From Parashewanella curva (GTDB lineage: Bacteria; Pseudomonadota; Gammaproteobacteria; Enterobacterales; Shewanellaceae): 38,553 nucleotides of DNA. Each line of letters begins with the position of its first letter. Positions within the stretch are counted from its first letter, which is position 1. Position numbers and translations under genes: made by a program. A model generated the notes under the pieces. That model made no database searches. It saw only the letters and a program-made list of their open reading frames with translations, and was not told the DNA's origin. Below are positions 8,197 to 17,044 of the stretch, in pieces. The stretch covers positions 1 to 38,553 of the forward strand of contig NZ_ML014792.1 in NCBI RefSeq assembly GCF_003675895.1, read 5' to 3'.

Positions 8197-11100
8197 TTAT
8201 TTGCGAATACGACGGCGTAGTGCTGCTAATCCGAACAGAGATAACAAGCTGATAAAGCCAGCGCTGCCTGCTTTACCATTTCCGCCAGTATGATCTGGTT
8301 CTTCTTCAACAATGTCAGCAATCAAAGAGTCACGGCTTGATACATCCGCTTGGAATGACTGTTCAGAACCTTCAACAACTTCGCCGTTACGCTTAATGCT
8401 TACGGTCACATTGAAAAGAGCAGATGGAGCACCAAACACTTCAAAGTTAATCAAAGCTGTGTTGTCTTTAGAAATCACCACATTCGGAAGTACCATTTGG
8501 GTCAAGTCTAAGCGCTCTTCATCGTTATCTGGCTTCATGCTGATAACCGCAACATCACCTTTTTGAGTCTTAACATTCGCAGGGATTTGATAAGGCACTC
8601 TGATTAGCTTTCTTAGTTTTGGAAGCTTCAAAGGTACGTCTTTATCTGCATCACCAGGCTTATAGCTAAGGCTGATGAGTGCTGGGTCGTGATCTGACGC
8701 ACGATAGATGTCATTCTCATAGAACTTATGGCTCAAGGTACCAATTTGAGTCGCAATGTTAGTTGCACCTTTAAAGCGGTTTTGATAGTCATACAAGCCA
8801 GTCTCAGCGGCATTTACATGCCAGTCAGTAGCATCAATCACGCGATCTTTTAGCGAAGGCGAAACCAAGATGTGGTCAAGTGAACCAATTTCATCACTGA
8901 AAGAGTAACTCCAAGGCGTCTTACCTTTTTCTTTGAACTTTTCAGCAACAATGTCAATGTAGCCGTAAGTTTTAGAGATAGTTACAGGAGAACCATCTTC
9001 ATTAAACTGAGGCTTAGGTCCAAGGAAAGTGTGGCTAGCGGTAACAATGGTTTTGTTACGTGGGTTCTCGGTAAGTACTAGAACTGGATCTTCTTTTCCG
9101 TAGGCATTCAAGTCACCAAGGATGATCTTGTCGCCTGGAATGTCTTCCATTTCTTCACCTAAGTGTACGGCACCGGCTACACGGAACTCTGCACAAGAAC
9201 CTTGGTAATCTAGATCTGGTGCAGTACGGTTATTCCAAGTCGTTGCATCACCAAACTCAACACCTTGCCACTCTTCCCAACATGTTGAGCCTTTTGACTT
9301 AAGGTGGTTAACGGCAAGGGTTAGACGCTTACCGGTTTGGTTAACAATAAAGGTTACCACTAGGGCATCACGGTGATAGTTTTGACCATTTTCAAGAATT
9401 TCTTGGTTCTGATCTTTGATCACTTCGCCTAAGTCGTTAACAATGGTTGGTGCCTTTTGCTGAGGCATCTTGATAACGCGAGTACGTTCAATACTCAACT
9501 TACTTGGACGGTAGATAATACCTGTTGCAATAGCGTCAGAACCAATCGCGTCAAGCTTATCCAGTCTTTGGTTGCCGTTGTTGTCGAAACCAACGAATAC
9601 GTAACGGTTTTCTGTAGAGTTAGGGCCGTTATAATCACGAGCGCGCTCATCTACATATTTAACGTTAACTTGGTTTACGATTTCTGCAATCGCACTGTCA
9701 TCACCAAAACCGTTGTTTTCGATTTCCATCAACGCCATAACATCAGCATCTTGCGCACGGATGATTTCGACAAGTTTCGCTCTTTGGTTCAGGTATTCAT
9801 CGTGACTGTCAGCACCACGGCTTTGACCAAATCTATTGTTATCGCCACCAAATGGAGAGTTAAAGAAGTTAAACAAGTTTTGGCTAGAAACGCGGATAGC
9901 GAAGTCATCACCCGTTACTGTATCTTTAAGATCTGGCTTGTCAGTACGTGGTAAGTTGTGAATAAAGTTTTCACTGGTCAAATCGTTAGTAATGGTCAAA
10001 CTGTAGTCTTGATCATACTTTCTAGGATTAGTTCCCGGAATCAACTCAGTCTCGTATTGACTGATCACACCTTGCGCATTAACTAGGCTATCGTCGATAC
10101 GAATGTAGTTTTTGTGTGGGTCTTCATTAAAACCTTTGTAATACGGTAATGTAGTACCATTTGAACGAGTCGAACTTTCAATCACTAAACGATAGTCATT
10201 GTTTTGCTCATAGGCTGCCTTCGATTCAGGGCTACCAGCTACATGTAAGTGGTTAGGCTGCAAGTTCGGACGCTTATAAGCTGCTACCATGTTGTTTCGG
10301 CGGTGACTATTTTGCAGGAAGTTATAGCTGAAGCTACGAGTAATACGCATATCTTGGTTGCCATCAGTCTCAGGATCGATATCTGTTGGCAAGTTAACCA
10401 GCATACCTTCGTAACGTTCTAGGGTTTTATCAAAAGAGCCGTTATCAGAAGCGATAACTTGTATGTCGGTAGGTTCTGTCGCTATGTTGGTATCAGTCAC
10501 ATTCCAGCTAAATGCAGTGTCTGCAGATAGTTGAGTTTGACCTTCAAATTCAGCGACTTTACTACCGATACAAATCGTTTGACCGACCTTAAGATCTTTA
10601 GCTGCACTTGATTTAACGAAGATACCATCAGAAGTTTCAGGGTCGTTGTCAGAAACAATATTGCGAAGATAGAAACCTTCATTAGGGATTGAGACTTTAG
10701 CAGAAATGATACCTTCTACCGCAACCTTTTCATCTGACTCTGTTTTACCTTCCGCAATTAAAGGAGATTTAAAACCTGAACCTTGAACTTCGCTTGGAGA
10801 CTTGATTTCACTTTTATCACTAGGACAAGTGAATATGTCCATAATGTCTTTAGCATCAGCATCTGGCAGATTAGGCGCACCTACTGTATTGGTTCGCATT
10901 GGCATAATGTTTTGCCATTTAGATGCATCGAAAGTTGCTGATTGCGAAGGAGCACTACCATCGACTGCTTTTTTACGACGCAATGTAGTGTTTGTCGCCC
11001 ATTTCTCTTTGTTTTCTGAAGCACCTACACGGTCAACAATTTTGTCACCAACTTTAATGTAGAAACCGTCATCACCATTTAAAGAAAGGTGATTATATTT

Positions 11101-11469
11101 TTTAGGTCGATAAGGAGAGACAATGACCTTAGCATCTTTAGCGAAAGATTTTCTAAATTCTTCTGAAGAACGATTTTCAACAATAACTAAGGAAGCGTTA
11201 GGTGCTAATATTTGACCATCTAATAACGGTTTTCCATCTGCATCTAACAATACATTGTTGTAATTCTTTCCGCGGCTATTTGCTCCGTGCACATAGAACT
11301 CTATGCCCGTTAAGTTTAGCTCTGTTGTACCTGTATTCGTGATCTCAATAGTCCCAACTTTAGGATCGCTGGCTTGGGTCATTTCAGTGATCAGTAGATC
11401 TTCGACACCAGCGTGGGCACCCATGCTGATGGTGCTAGCAATCGCTAGCGATAAGAAACTTTTTTTCAT
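8197..11469 (-). CDS. exeM: ExeM/NucH-type extracellular endonuclease with GlyGly-CTERM
   Basis: The 1090-residue protein begins with a signal peptide (MKKSFLSLAIASTISMGAHA). A lamin-tail domain (about 21-190, LLITEMTQASDPKVGTIEIT) and an OB-fold-like region (about 215-350) come next. The C-terminal half is an endonuclease/exonuclease/phosphatase domain with its metal and catalytic motifs: DVMALMEIENNGFGDDSA, NHLKSKGS, ILGDLNAYGKEDP, GSLDHILVSPSL and SDHDPALISL. It ends in GKAGSAGFISLLSLFGLAAL plus RRRIRK, a GlyGly-CTERM sorting tail. The architecture matches Shewanella ExeM and Vibrio Xds, which cut extracellular and biofilm DNA; at 1090 residues it is longer than I recall for ExeM (~870). 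It lies 33 bp after the porin stop and is probably cotranscribed with it. The symbol rests on architecture only. Confidence 0.88.
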   Translation of the reverse strand: MKKSFLSLAIASTISMGAHAGVEDLLITEMTQASDPKVGTIEITNTGTTELNLTGIEFYVHGANSRGKNYNNVLLDADGKPLLDGQILAPNASLVIVENRSSEEFRKSFAKDAKVIVSPYRPKKYNHLSLNGDDGFYIKVGDKIVDRVGASENKEKWATNTTLRRKKAVDGSAPSQSATFDASKWQNIMPMRTNTVGAPNLPDADAKDIMDIFTCPSDKSEIKSPSEVQGSGFKSPLIAEGKTESDEKVAVEGIISAKVSIPNEGFYLRNIVSDNDPETSDGIFVKSSAAKDLKVGQTICIGSKVAEFEGQTQLSADTAFSWNVTDTNIATEPTDIQVIASDNGSFDKTLERYEGMLVNLPTDIDPETDGNQDMRITRSFSYNFLQNSHRRNNMVAAYKRPNLQPNHLHVAGSPESKAAYEQNNDYRLVIESSTRSNGTTLPYYKGFNEDPHKNYIRIDDSLVNAQGVISQYETELIPGTNPRKYDQDYSLTITNDLTSENFIHNLPRTDKPDLKDTVTGDDFAIRVSSQNLFNFFNSPFGGDNNRFGQSRGADSHDEYLNQRAKLVEIIRAQDADVMALMEIENNGFGDDSAIAEIVNQVNVKYVDERARDYNGPNSTENRYVFVGFDNNGNQRLDKLDAIGSDAIATGIIYRPSKLSIERTRVIKMPQQKAPTIVNDLGEVIKDQNQEILENGQNYHRDALVVTFIVNQTGKRLTLAVNHLKSKGSTCWEEWQGVEFGDATTWNNRTAPDLDYQGSCAEFRVAGAVHLGEEMEDIPGDKIILGDLNAYGKEDPVLVLTENPRNKTIVTASHTFLGPKPQFNEDGSPVTISKTYGYIDIVAEKFKEKGKTPWSYSFSDEIGSLDHILVSPSLKDRVIDATDWHVNAAETGLYDYQNRFKGATNIATQIGTLSHKFYENDIYRASDHDPALISLSYKPGDADKDVPLKLPKLRKLIRVPYQIPANVKTQKGDVAVISMKPDNDEERLDLTQMVLPNVVISKDNTALINFEVFGAPSALFNVTVSIKRNGEVVEGSEQSFQADVSSRDSLIADIVEEEPDHTGGNGKAGSAGFISLLSLFGLAALRRRIRK

Positions 11470-11502
11470 AATGAACTCTATAAAACTTGGATTAGATTCG
11501 GA

Positions 11503-12555
11503 CTAGAAATACATACGCGCGTATGCGTATGCTGCTTCAGGCGCTTCACCCGCTCGACCTTCTAAAGACAGTACGATGTCTTTTGCAGGGCGGAAGTTGA
11601 AACCTAAGCTTGCCCAGCGGCGGTCTTTACCGTGCTGTGGAGGCAGTTTCGTATAGTCATAGTTAGGGCTGATCAAATCCCAGCCTTCATACTCTTCGTG
11701 ATTTACAGAGCTGATAATTTCCCAACGATCGTTGAGATCATATTTAGAGCTAATGGTTAAGCCAATATTGCGGAATGTTTGGTAATCTAGGAAAACCTTA
11801 CCACTTTTACGCGTTGATAAGTCTTCATCTTCTAGGAAGGCATTGATACCAAATGATAAATTTGACATCACTTTATAGCGAGCACCTAAACCGATTTGCT
11901 TTTGCTTACCGTATTTAGAGATACCGTCAGAGCCACCACGAGTTTCTAAACCAATAACGACAGATACTGTGTCTGACATCCAACCAACATAACCATTGAT
12001 GATGTCACCTTGCAGCTTACCGCTTTTATGCTCACCCTCATAAGAGTACGAAGCACCAGCGATTAGGTTTTCGAATTTCGCTTGATATTTTACAGTGTTC
12101 TCTTGATCACCTGCTTCACCCGTTTCAACTGCTTTGTTGAACGTGAAGTCACCAAAGTGATCGTAATCATCGAATGCGGTGTCGGTTAAACCAAACTCTA
12201 CCCATTGCTCGTCAGTGATGTTGTAACCGACATACATTTTGTCGATAGCAAGTTCGAATTCACCGTCGCCACCTAGCCAGTTACGACGTTGGTAATCAAG
12301 CTCAAGGCGATAAGTAAATTGTTGACGTTTACCAGTTACACCAAGTGTTGCGAAGCTATCATCGACATAGCCTTTAGTGTCAAAAAATTCATCGTGGTTA
12401 TATTTTGCATTGGTAGCAAAGTGACCACCTACGCCGACTTCACCAAACAAGCGAACGTGATCACCATTTTTATCACCATGTAGCACTACAGCGCTCGCTG
12501 AACCAGCACTTAGTATTGCTGCTGTAGCGATTGCAATTGTTGATTTGTTTAACAT
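11503..12555 (-). CDS. Gram-negative outer-membrane porin
   Basis: The start is ATG 12555, with GGAAG 8 nt upstream; an in-frame TTG at 12570 overlaps the Shine-Dalgarno and is rejected. The 350-residue product has a signal peptide ending AGSASA. It then shows alternating beta-strand sequence typical of OmpC/OmpU-like trimeric porins (LFGEVGVGGHF, FTYRLELDYQRR, DKMYVGYNITDEQWVEFGLT) and ends in YAYARMYF, the terminal-aromatic signal for outer-membrane assembly. Placed first in a unit with two secreted DNases, it could pass nucleotides, phosphate or other DNA breakdown products. That role is inferred from context only. Confidence 0.85.
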   Translation of the reverse strand: MLNKSTIAIATAAILSAGSASAVVLHGDKNGDHVRLFGEVGVGGHFATNAKYNHDEFFDTKGYVDDSFATLGVTGKRQQFTYRLELDYQRRNWLGGDGEFELAIDKMYVGYNITDEQWVEFGLTDTAFDDYDHFGDFTFNKAVETGEAGDQENTVKYQAKFENLIAGASYSYEGEHKSGKLQGDIINGYVGWMSDTVSVVIGLETRGGSDGISKYGKQKQIGLGARYKVMSNLSFGINAFLEDEDLSTRKSGKVFLDYQTFRNIGLTISSKYDLNDRWEIISSVNHEEYEGWDLISPNYDYTKLPPQHGKDRRWASLGFNFRPAKDIVLSLEGRAGEAPEAAYAYARMYF

Positions 12556-12577
12556 TACTTCTACTTCCAATTAGTAA

Positions 12578-12596
12578 TTTCAGCTAATAGCTGAAA
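12578..12596 (-). other. Perfect hairpin in porin 5' leader
   Basis: TTTCAGCT-AAT-AGCTGAAA is an 8-bp perfect inverted repeat with a 3-nt loop. It lies about 22 nt before the porin ATG, just upstream of the Shine-Dalgarno. Such a leader hairpin could stabilise the mRNA or expose/hide the binding site. The rest of the 770-bp gap up to 13325 is AT-rich. It must hold the porin promoter and the ompA-like promoter, but I found no convincing -35/-10 pair or regulator site. Confidence 0.4.
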
Positions 12597-13325
12597 GAAA
12601 AACTCACAATTAAAATTGTTAATTAACTTTTAGATTGCTTGCTGTTTTAGTAGGTAGGAACTTGATGATGAAAACTCTGGTATTTTTATTACATACTGCA
12701 TATTTTCAACCCCATTATTTTAATAATACCGCTACTTTATTAATGTAACGTGCGCGTGAATTTTACAGATATTTAACGCAAATAAAAGGGTATTAGAAAG
12801 GCAATTCACAAGCTTCTTAGAGACGATTTATCATACAATATTTTTTCAGCGAACAGGTGTAACCATTTAACAACAAGATAAACCTTAAAATTCACTTTAC
12901 TCCCTCCAAAAACAATACGTATAACCATTTGTATTGCAAAAAACTTTTTTTGAGAAAATTTTTAACTACGCAATTAGATAGAATACAGAACAAGAAACTA
13001 GCAGCACATGTTATTGCTTCTTAAAGTATATCTGTAAGCAGATAACGCTATAATAACCCTTCATTTAATAATGAATTATGTGAAGTAACGCTTTTTTTAT
13101 ATTGACTCAGTATTGATAACTCAACCTAGTAAAAATTATTATCGGCTCATTTACATAATAAGCACTGCCATGAACCGTATACTTAACGATTGAAGTCCAA
13201 TCAGCTCTCTTAGCGAGTCTTTTCTAACGGGAAACATAAGCATCGTGTCGATTCTTGCCTTGAACAAATGTTCAAATTACTATGTATAGCTATATGTGAA
13301 TTAACATAAGAACAAGGAAGTTAAT

Positions 13326-14758
13326 GTGCGAATAAGACAATTAGGGTTAGCGTGTTTTGTTCTTTTTATTAGTAACGTCGTCAGCGCCGAAAATATTTTT
13401 ACTCCCTTCCCTGACAGTAAACTCAAAGAGTCTGAACAAAGTCACTTCATCCATAAAAAATTTATTGGTGCAATTGAAAAAGGGAAAATCAAACCTCTGG
13501 TCAAATCTGGGGCATTAGAACGCTTTGGTTATGTAGTGGATCGTTCTCACGAACCCAGCAATATTTTTCAAAACCATCTTGAGCAACTCAAAAAACAGAA
13601 TGCCGAGATAATATTTACTTGTCAGCCAAAAGCTGTGGACGACTCAAAAAAATTGAACGTTTTTTAGATCCTCTTCAATCCATCGGAAGTGATCATACAC
13701 ATGTCATAACGGCTAAATTAAATAAAAACAATCAGATTTTTTATGTCTCTGTACTCGTATTCGCTTGGGCACGAGAGTCTCAATTGAATATTTCCGTGCT
13801 ACATGAAAAGCCTGAGCCATTAGATCTAATTTCAGTAAATGAGCAAGCTATTAAGTTGGCTGCTAAAGAAAAAGAGTTTGAATCTAGACAACATAAAGAT
13901 GAACGTAGCAGCGCTGATCATCCCATGTTTGGGCGCTTACAAGGCGCTTATATTCGCAATTATGTCGCAAATAACTATGTAAAAACACAACTTCTCAAGG
14001 GCGTTAAAAACAATCGCTATGAGTTAATGTCCATGGAGGGCAAACTCACTTATATCAACTATCGATTACCAAGAGGGTATTCGGAGTATGAGGTTTTTCG
14101 AAATTACCAGCAGGCTTTTAACAAGCTAGGGTTTAAGCAAATCTTCCACTGTAAAGGCATTGATTGTGGTAAGCAGAAAATGCTGGCAAAAAAATTAGAT
14201 TTACTGGCAACCATAGGCAACGATGAAAGCAAGTTTTACACCACTTACATGCTCGAACGTCCCAATGGTAATATCTATGCTCACAATTATGTTATTGGTT
14301 TCAAGGGTGGGCTTTGGACTGAGTTAAAAATTGTTGAAACAAAGCCATTAAATACGGATAGAGTCGCCTTTGATGCTGACGGTTTGAGTCAAAGTATTCA
14401 GGCTACAGGTCATGCAAGTCTTGATGGTTTATTATTTAAGTTCGATAGCGATGAACTTTTGCTTGAGTCAGTACCTTTACTATCTGAGCTCGCCAGTTAT
14501 CTAAAAAAATACCCCAAGTTAACGTTTTACGTAGCTGGTCATACTGATGACCGAGGTAAGCGCTCCTACAATCAATTATTATCTGAACGCCGTGCTAACA
14601 GAGTTGTTCAACTACTGATTGACTCACACAAGATTCCTAAATCTCAATTAACCGCCATTGGTATTGGTGAATATGTACCTGTAGCGAATAATCAAACTGC
14701 TGAGGGTCAAAAGCAAAATCGACGGGTTGAATTAGTGCTTAGAAGCGACAACAAATAA
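13326..14758 (+). pseudogene. OmpA-like protein with N-terminal DUF4892-type domain, frameshifted
   Basis: Translation starts at GTG 13326 (AAGGAAG 5 nt before) with a signal peptide (RIRQLGLACFVLFISNVVSA). The mature N-terminus NIFTPFPDSKLKESEQ and the IIFTCQPK region resemble DUF4892 proteins. After CCA AAA (13626-13631) this frame soon stops at 13665-13667. The -1 frame continues directly with SCGRLKKIERFLDPLQSIGS and stays open to 14758. It ends in an OmpA peptidoglycan-binding domain (FYVAGHTDDRGKRSYNQLLS, ERRANRVVQLL, QNRRVELVL). The fused product would have ~477 residues. One A missing from the run at 13628-13631 explains the break. The alternatives are a sequencing error or slippage on the A run. 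If real, no intact protein is made unless slippage occurs. Confidence 0.8.
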
Positions 14759-14778
14759 AACCTCAATATCTTCTATTT

Positions 14779-14803
14779 AGGCTCTTTTGATTTGCAAGAG
14801 CCT
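14779..14803 (+). terminator. Hairpin after the OmpA-like gene
   Basis: AGGCTCTT (14779-14786) pairs with AAGAGCCT (14796-14803) across a 9-nt loop, 21 bp after the stop codon. Only a short T-rich tail (ATCTTC) follows, so termination may be weak. The remaining stretch to 15019 is AT-rich and shows a small AGCCT/AGGCT hairpin near 14967 but no clear gene. Confidence 0.5.
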
Positions 14804-15019
14804 ATCTTCACAATCATTATTTAATCTGAGCTCTGTATAAAGAAATCAGTACTGTTTTGCACTTAACTCGATATTTTTCAAAAAACACGATAAAAACCAC
14901 CTATTTTTTAATAGGTTAACGCACTATATCCACAAAATTAAAACTCGATCATATAGTTGGCATAAAGCCTAATTGGAGGCTAGGTTTAAAGCATCAACTG
15001 ATTTTAGAAGGATTTAGTT

Positions 15020-15544
15020 ATGTCAGCTATTAGTTTAAGAGAAGTGCAAGAACACCTTATCGTACACATTGCCGAAAAAGGGAATTATGCACTGAATTGC
15101 AACACCAAAATTGAAATGCCCAACGGCAAAAAATATGAAGTTGAATTTGATGAAAATTCGGAAAAATTTAAAGTCTCAAGAATAAGAAATAAAAACATGG
15201 GAATGCGTGAGCGCATTAGCGACTGGATTAAATCATCAATTTTTCGTTTTTTTGGTAAACGAACCACAGATCACATTCAAAGGTCACTCAATAACCCAGC
15301 AGCATTAAAGTACACTGCCCGCTTGAATGCTACTTTTGCTTATTCTTCTAAGGCAAGTGGTTTGAGAAATGCACCTCATTTTACAGATAGGGAACATGAA
15401 GAATATGAATTCCTCCATCTCAATCATGCCACTTATCGAGAAAAAGCATATGAGAGTATAACTGCTAGGTTAATGGACGTTTACGGTCTATGGGATGACG
15501 TAGAAGAAGATGCTGACTTGGCTGAAAATACTGTTAAAGAATAA
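15020..15544 (+). CDS. Hypothetical protein, 174 residues
   Basis: Start ATG 15020 has a good AAGGA Shine-Dalgarno 7 nt upstream. I do not recognise the family. The N-terminal half is short beta/alpha sequence around NCNTKIEMPNGKKYEVEFDE, where an MPNGKxYEVxFDExxxxFKV pattern suggests a small beta sheet. A basic amphipathic stretch (RERISDWIKSSIFRFFGKRT) follows, then a helical region and an acidic tail (WDDVEEDADLAENTVKE). There is no signal peptide or transmembrane segment. It stands alone between the OmpA-like gene and the convergent lipoprotein gene. The codon structure and ribosome site make it a likely real gene. Confidence 0.65.
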   Translation: MSAISLREVQEHLIVHIAEKGNYALNCNTKIEMPNGKKYEVEFDENSEKFKVSRIRNKNMGMRERISDWIKSSIFRFFGKRTTDHIQRSLNNPAALKYTARLNATFAYSSKASGLRNAPHFTDREHEEYEFLHLNHATYREKAYESITARLMDVYGLWDDVEEDADLAENTVKE

Positions 15545-15577
15545 CTCAACTATCCATTTCAGCTTTATCTTCACCTG

Positions 15578-15622
15578 GCGATAGAGTTCAGGAAACAATA
15601 TGGATAAACCTGTCTCTATCGC
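15578..15622. terminator. Stem-loop between convergent genes
   Basis: GCGATAGAG (15578-15586) pairs perfectly with CTCTATCGC (15614-15622), and an inner CAGG/CCTG extends the stem. It lies 34 bp after the 174-residue gene. There is no poly-T tail, so it may be a 3' stability structure and not an intrinsic terminator. Confidence 0.4.
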
Positions 15623-15734
15623 ATTAAACTAGCTGACATTTGATAAAACGACGGCCTAATCTAGTTAAGTTGTACCAAATGCTCACCATTGCAGATTCAG
15701 CCTCATTTTCAATGTGAATCATTTTTGGTATGTA

Positions 15735-16832
15735 TCAAAGCTTCACCCTTTCCCCTTCATTCAAAATATATAGCGGTACGCTTGAACTCATTTTCTTGTG
15801 CATATGCAGTAATCTTAATAGTGGAGAATGGCTACTTTTATCCCCCATTTTCCAACTGTTATTGCCATACCCCCAAGGGATAATTACTTTGCATTCAAGT
15901 TCGTCTGCTGCAACTAAAGCATCTTCAGGTGTTAAATGCACATATCGATACCAATCACCATTTTCTTCATGATGATAAGAAGCAATAGGCATCAAGCAAA
16001 TATCTATGGCGCCATAACGTTTCCTGATATCACTAAAGTGCTTTGAATAGCCTGTATCACCTGCAAAAAATAGCTTTTTACCATTATGCTCAACTATCCA
16101 GCCGCCCCACAAGCTTTGATTAAAATCGTTGTAAATAAAAGGAACAAGAATACGCCCACTAAAGTGATTAGCTGGCACAAAATGCACCGAAGTATTATGA
16201 ATATTGGTTGAGGAATACCACGCCATCTCATTGATCAAATAACGGTCGTTATCAAAATGCTTGGCAAAACCTAGAGGAACTAAATGCTGAATGTCTCGAT
16301 CCATGTTGTCGATATCAGACTTATTGAAGTGATCATAATGAATATGAGAATACATTACGGCATTGACGTCTTTCAGTTGCTGTTCAGAAAGCCACTTCTT
16401 GGGCTCGTTACGATATATACCACCTGTCAGCCAATGAGCAAAACCAACGGGTGAATCAAATTGTTTAGTGACCGGGTCAAATAACAAACTGGTTTCACTG
16501 GACGTTTTAATATGAAAACTCGCGTGGCCTAGCCATTGAACCTCAAAGCCTGTCGACAATGTAACTGCTTCATTCTTTCCAATAAAAACACAATTTTCAG
16601 CTTTTGATTGGCATTGTACTTCTATAGATTGAGGGTAGCAGTCTTGCTCACAAGTGACAGGATAAATGCGATCTTTTATTTTGACTGGATATAAATTTTG
16701 AAAGACATGTTGATTGGTGTTTTTTTGGTATTTAATTACCGAATTATCATCAATTAATTTTTGTACTTGATTGGTATTTGAACATGCAATTAGTAACATT
16801 CCCAGCAGATAGCAGAAACAAAGCCGTGTCAT
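15735..16832 (-). CDS. MBL-fold metallohydrolase lipoprotein (NAPE-PLD/UlaG-like)
   Basis: The N-terminus MTRLCFCYLLGMLLIACSNT carries a lipobox (LIAC), so the mature protein is probably a lipoprotein anchored at Cys17. A metallo-beta-lactamase fold follows: VQWLGHASFHIKTSSETSLL, the metal-binding SHIHYDH, LFFAGDTGYSKHF, and a late HLTPEDALVAADELECKVII. The order and the WLGHAS start resemble the NAPE-hydrolysing phospholipase D-like branch of the family, whose members act on lipids or phosphodiesters; the substrate here is unknown. Length is 365 residues. It is transcribed divergently from the 413-residue gene across a 212-bp gap and convergently with the 174-residue gene. Confidence 0.82.
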   Translation of the reverse strand: MTRLCFCYLLGMLLIACSNTNQVQKLIDDNSVIKYQKNTNQHVFQNLYPVKIKDRIYPVTCEQDCYPQSIEVQCQSKAENCVFIGKNEAVTLSTGFEVQWLGHASFHIKTSSETSLLFDPVTKQFDSPVGFAHWLTGGIYRNEPKKWLSEQQLKDVNAVMYSHIHYDHFNKSDIDNMDRDIQHLVPLGFAKHFDNDRYLINEMAWYSSTNIHNTSVHFVPANHFSGRILVPFIYNDFNQSLWGGWIVEHNGKKLFFAGDTGYSKHFSDIRKRYGAIDICLMPIASYHHEENGDWYRYVHLTPEDALVAADELECKVIIPWGYGNNSWKMGDKSSHSPLLRLLHMHKKMSSSVPLYILNEGERVKL

Positions 16833-17044
16833 TTAACTTCCCTTTTCAATTTGTTGTAGTGACGATTCAAGGTTTCTAAAAAAACGTCACCATTTACAAG
16901 TACACAAAGTAACACATACCTAACTACCAAATAGAGCAAAACATTTAATTATGTTTAATCAGGGTTAAACCAATACTTAATCAACAAAAACCAGTGATTC
17001 ACTAAAATTAAGTCAATAGTTTAATATTTTATGGAAGTAGTTTA

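Noticed and set aside
9457-9954. 165-codon plus-strand frame inside the ExeM-like gene
   Set aside because: It is antisense to a well-supported nuclease domain, without a ribosome site or recognisable motif.
12665-12748. 27-codon plus-strand frame with AGGA upstream in the gap before the porin
   Set aside because: It is antisense to the porin leader, ends in low-complexity residues (FNNTATLLM) and has no further support; chance is likely.
12760-12790. Pho-box-like TTTACAG-ATAT-TTAACGC upstream of the porin
   Set aside because: Only 5/7 and about 3/7 matches to the two Pho half-sites; too weak to claim phosphate control.
1620-14793. Identical 17-mer TTAGGCTCTTTTGATTT at 1620-1636 and 14777-14793
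   Set aside because: Short, AT-rich and in different contexts (near the agaS 3' end and in the OmpA-like terminator); may be chance.
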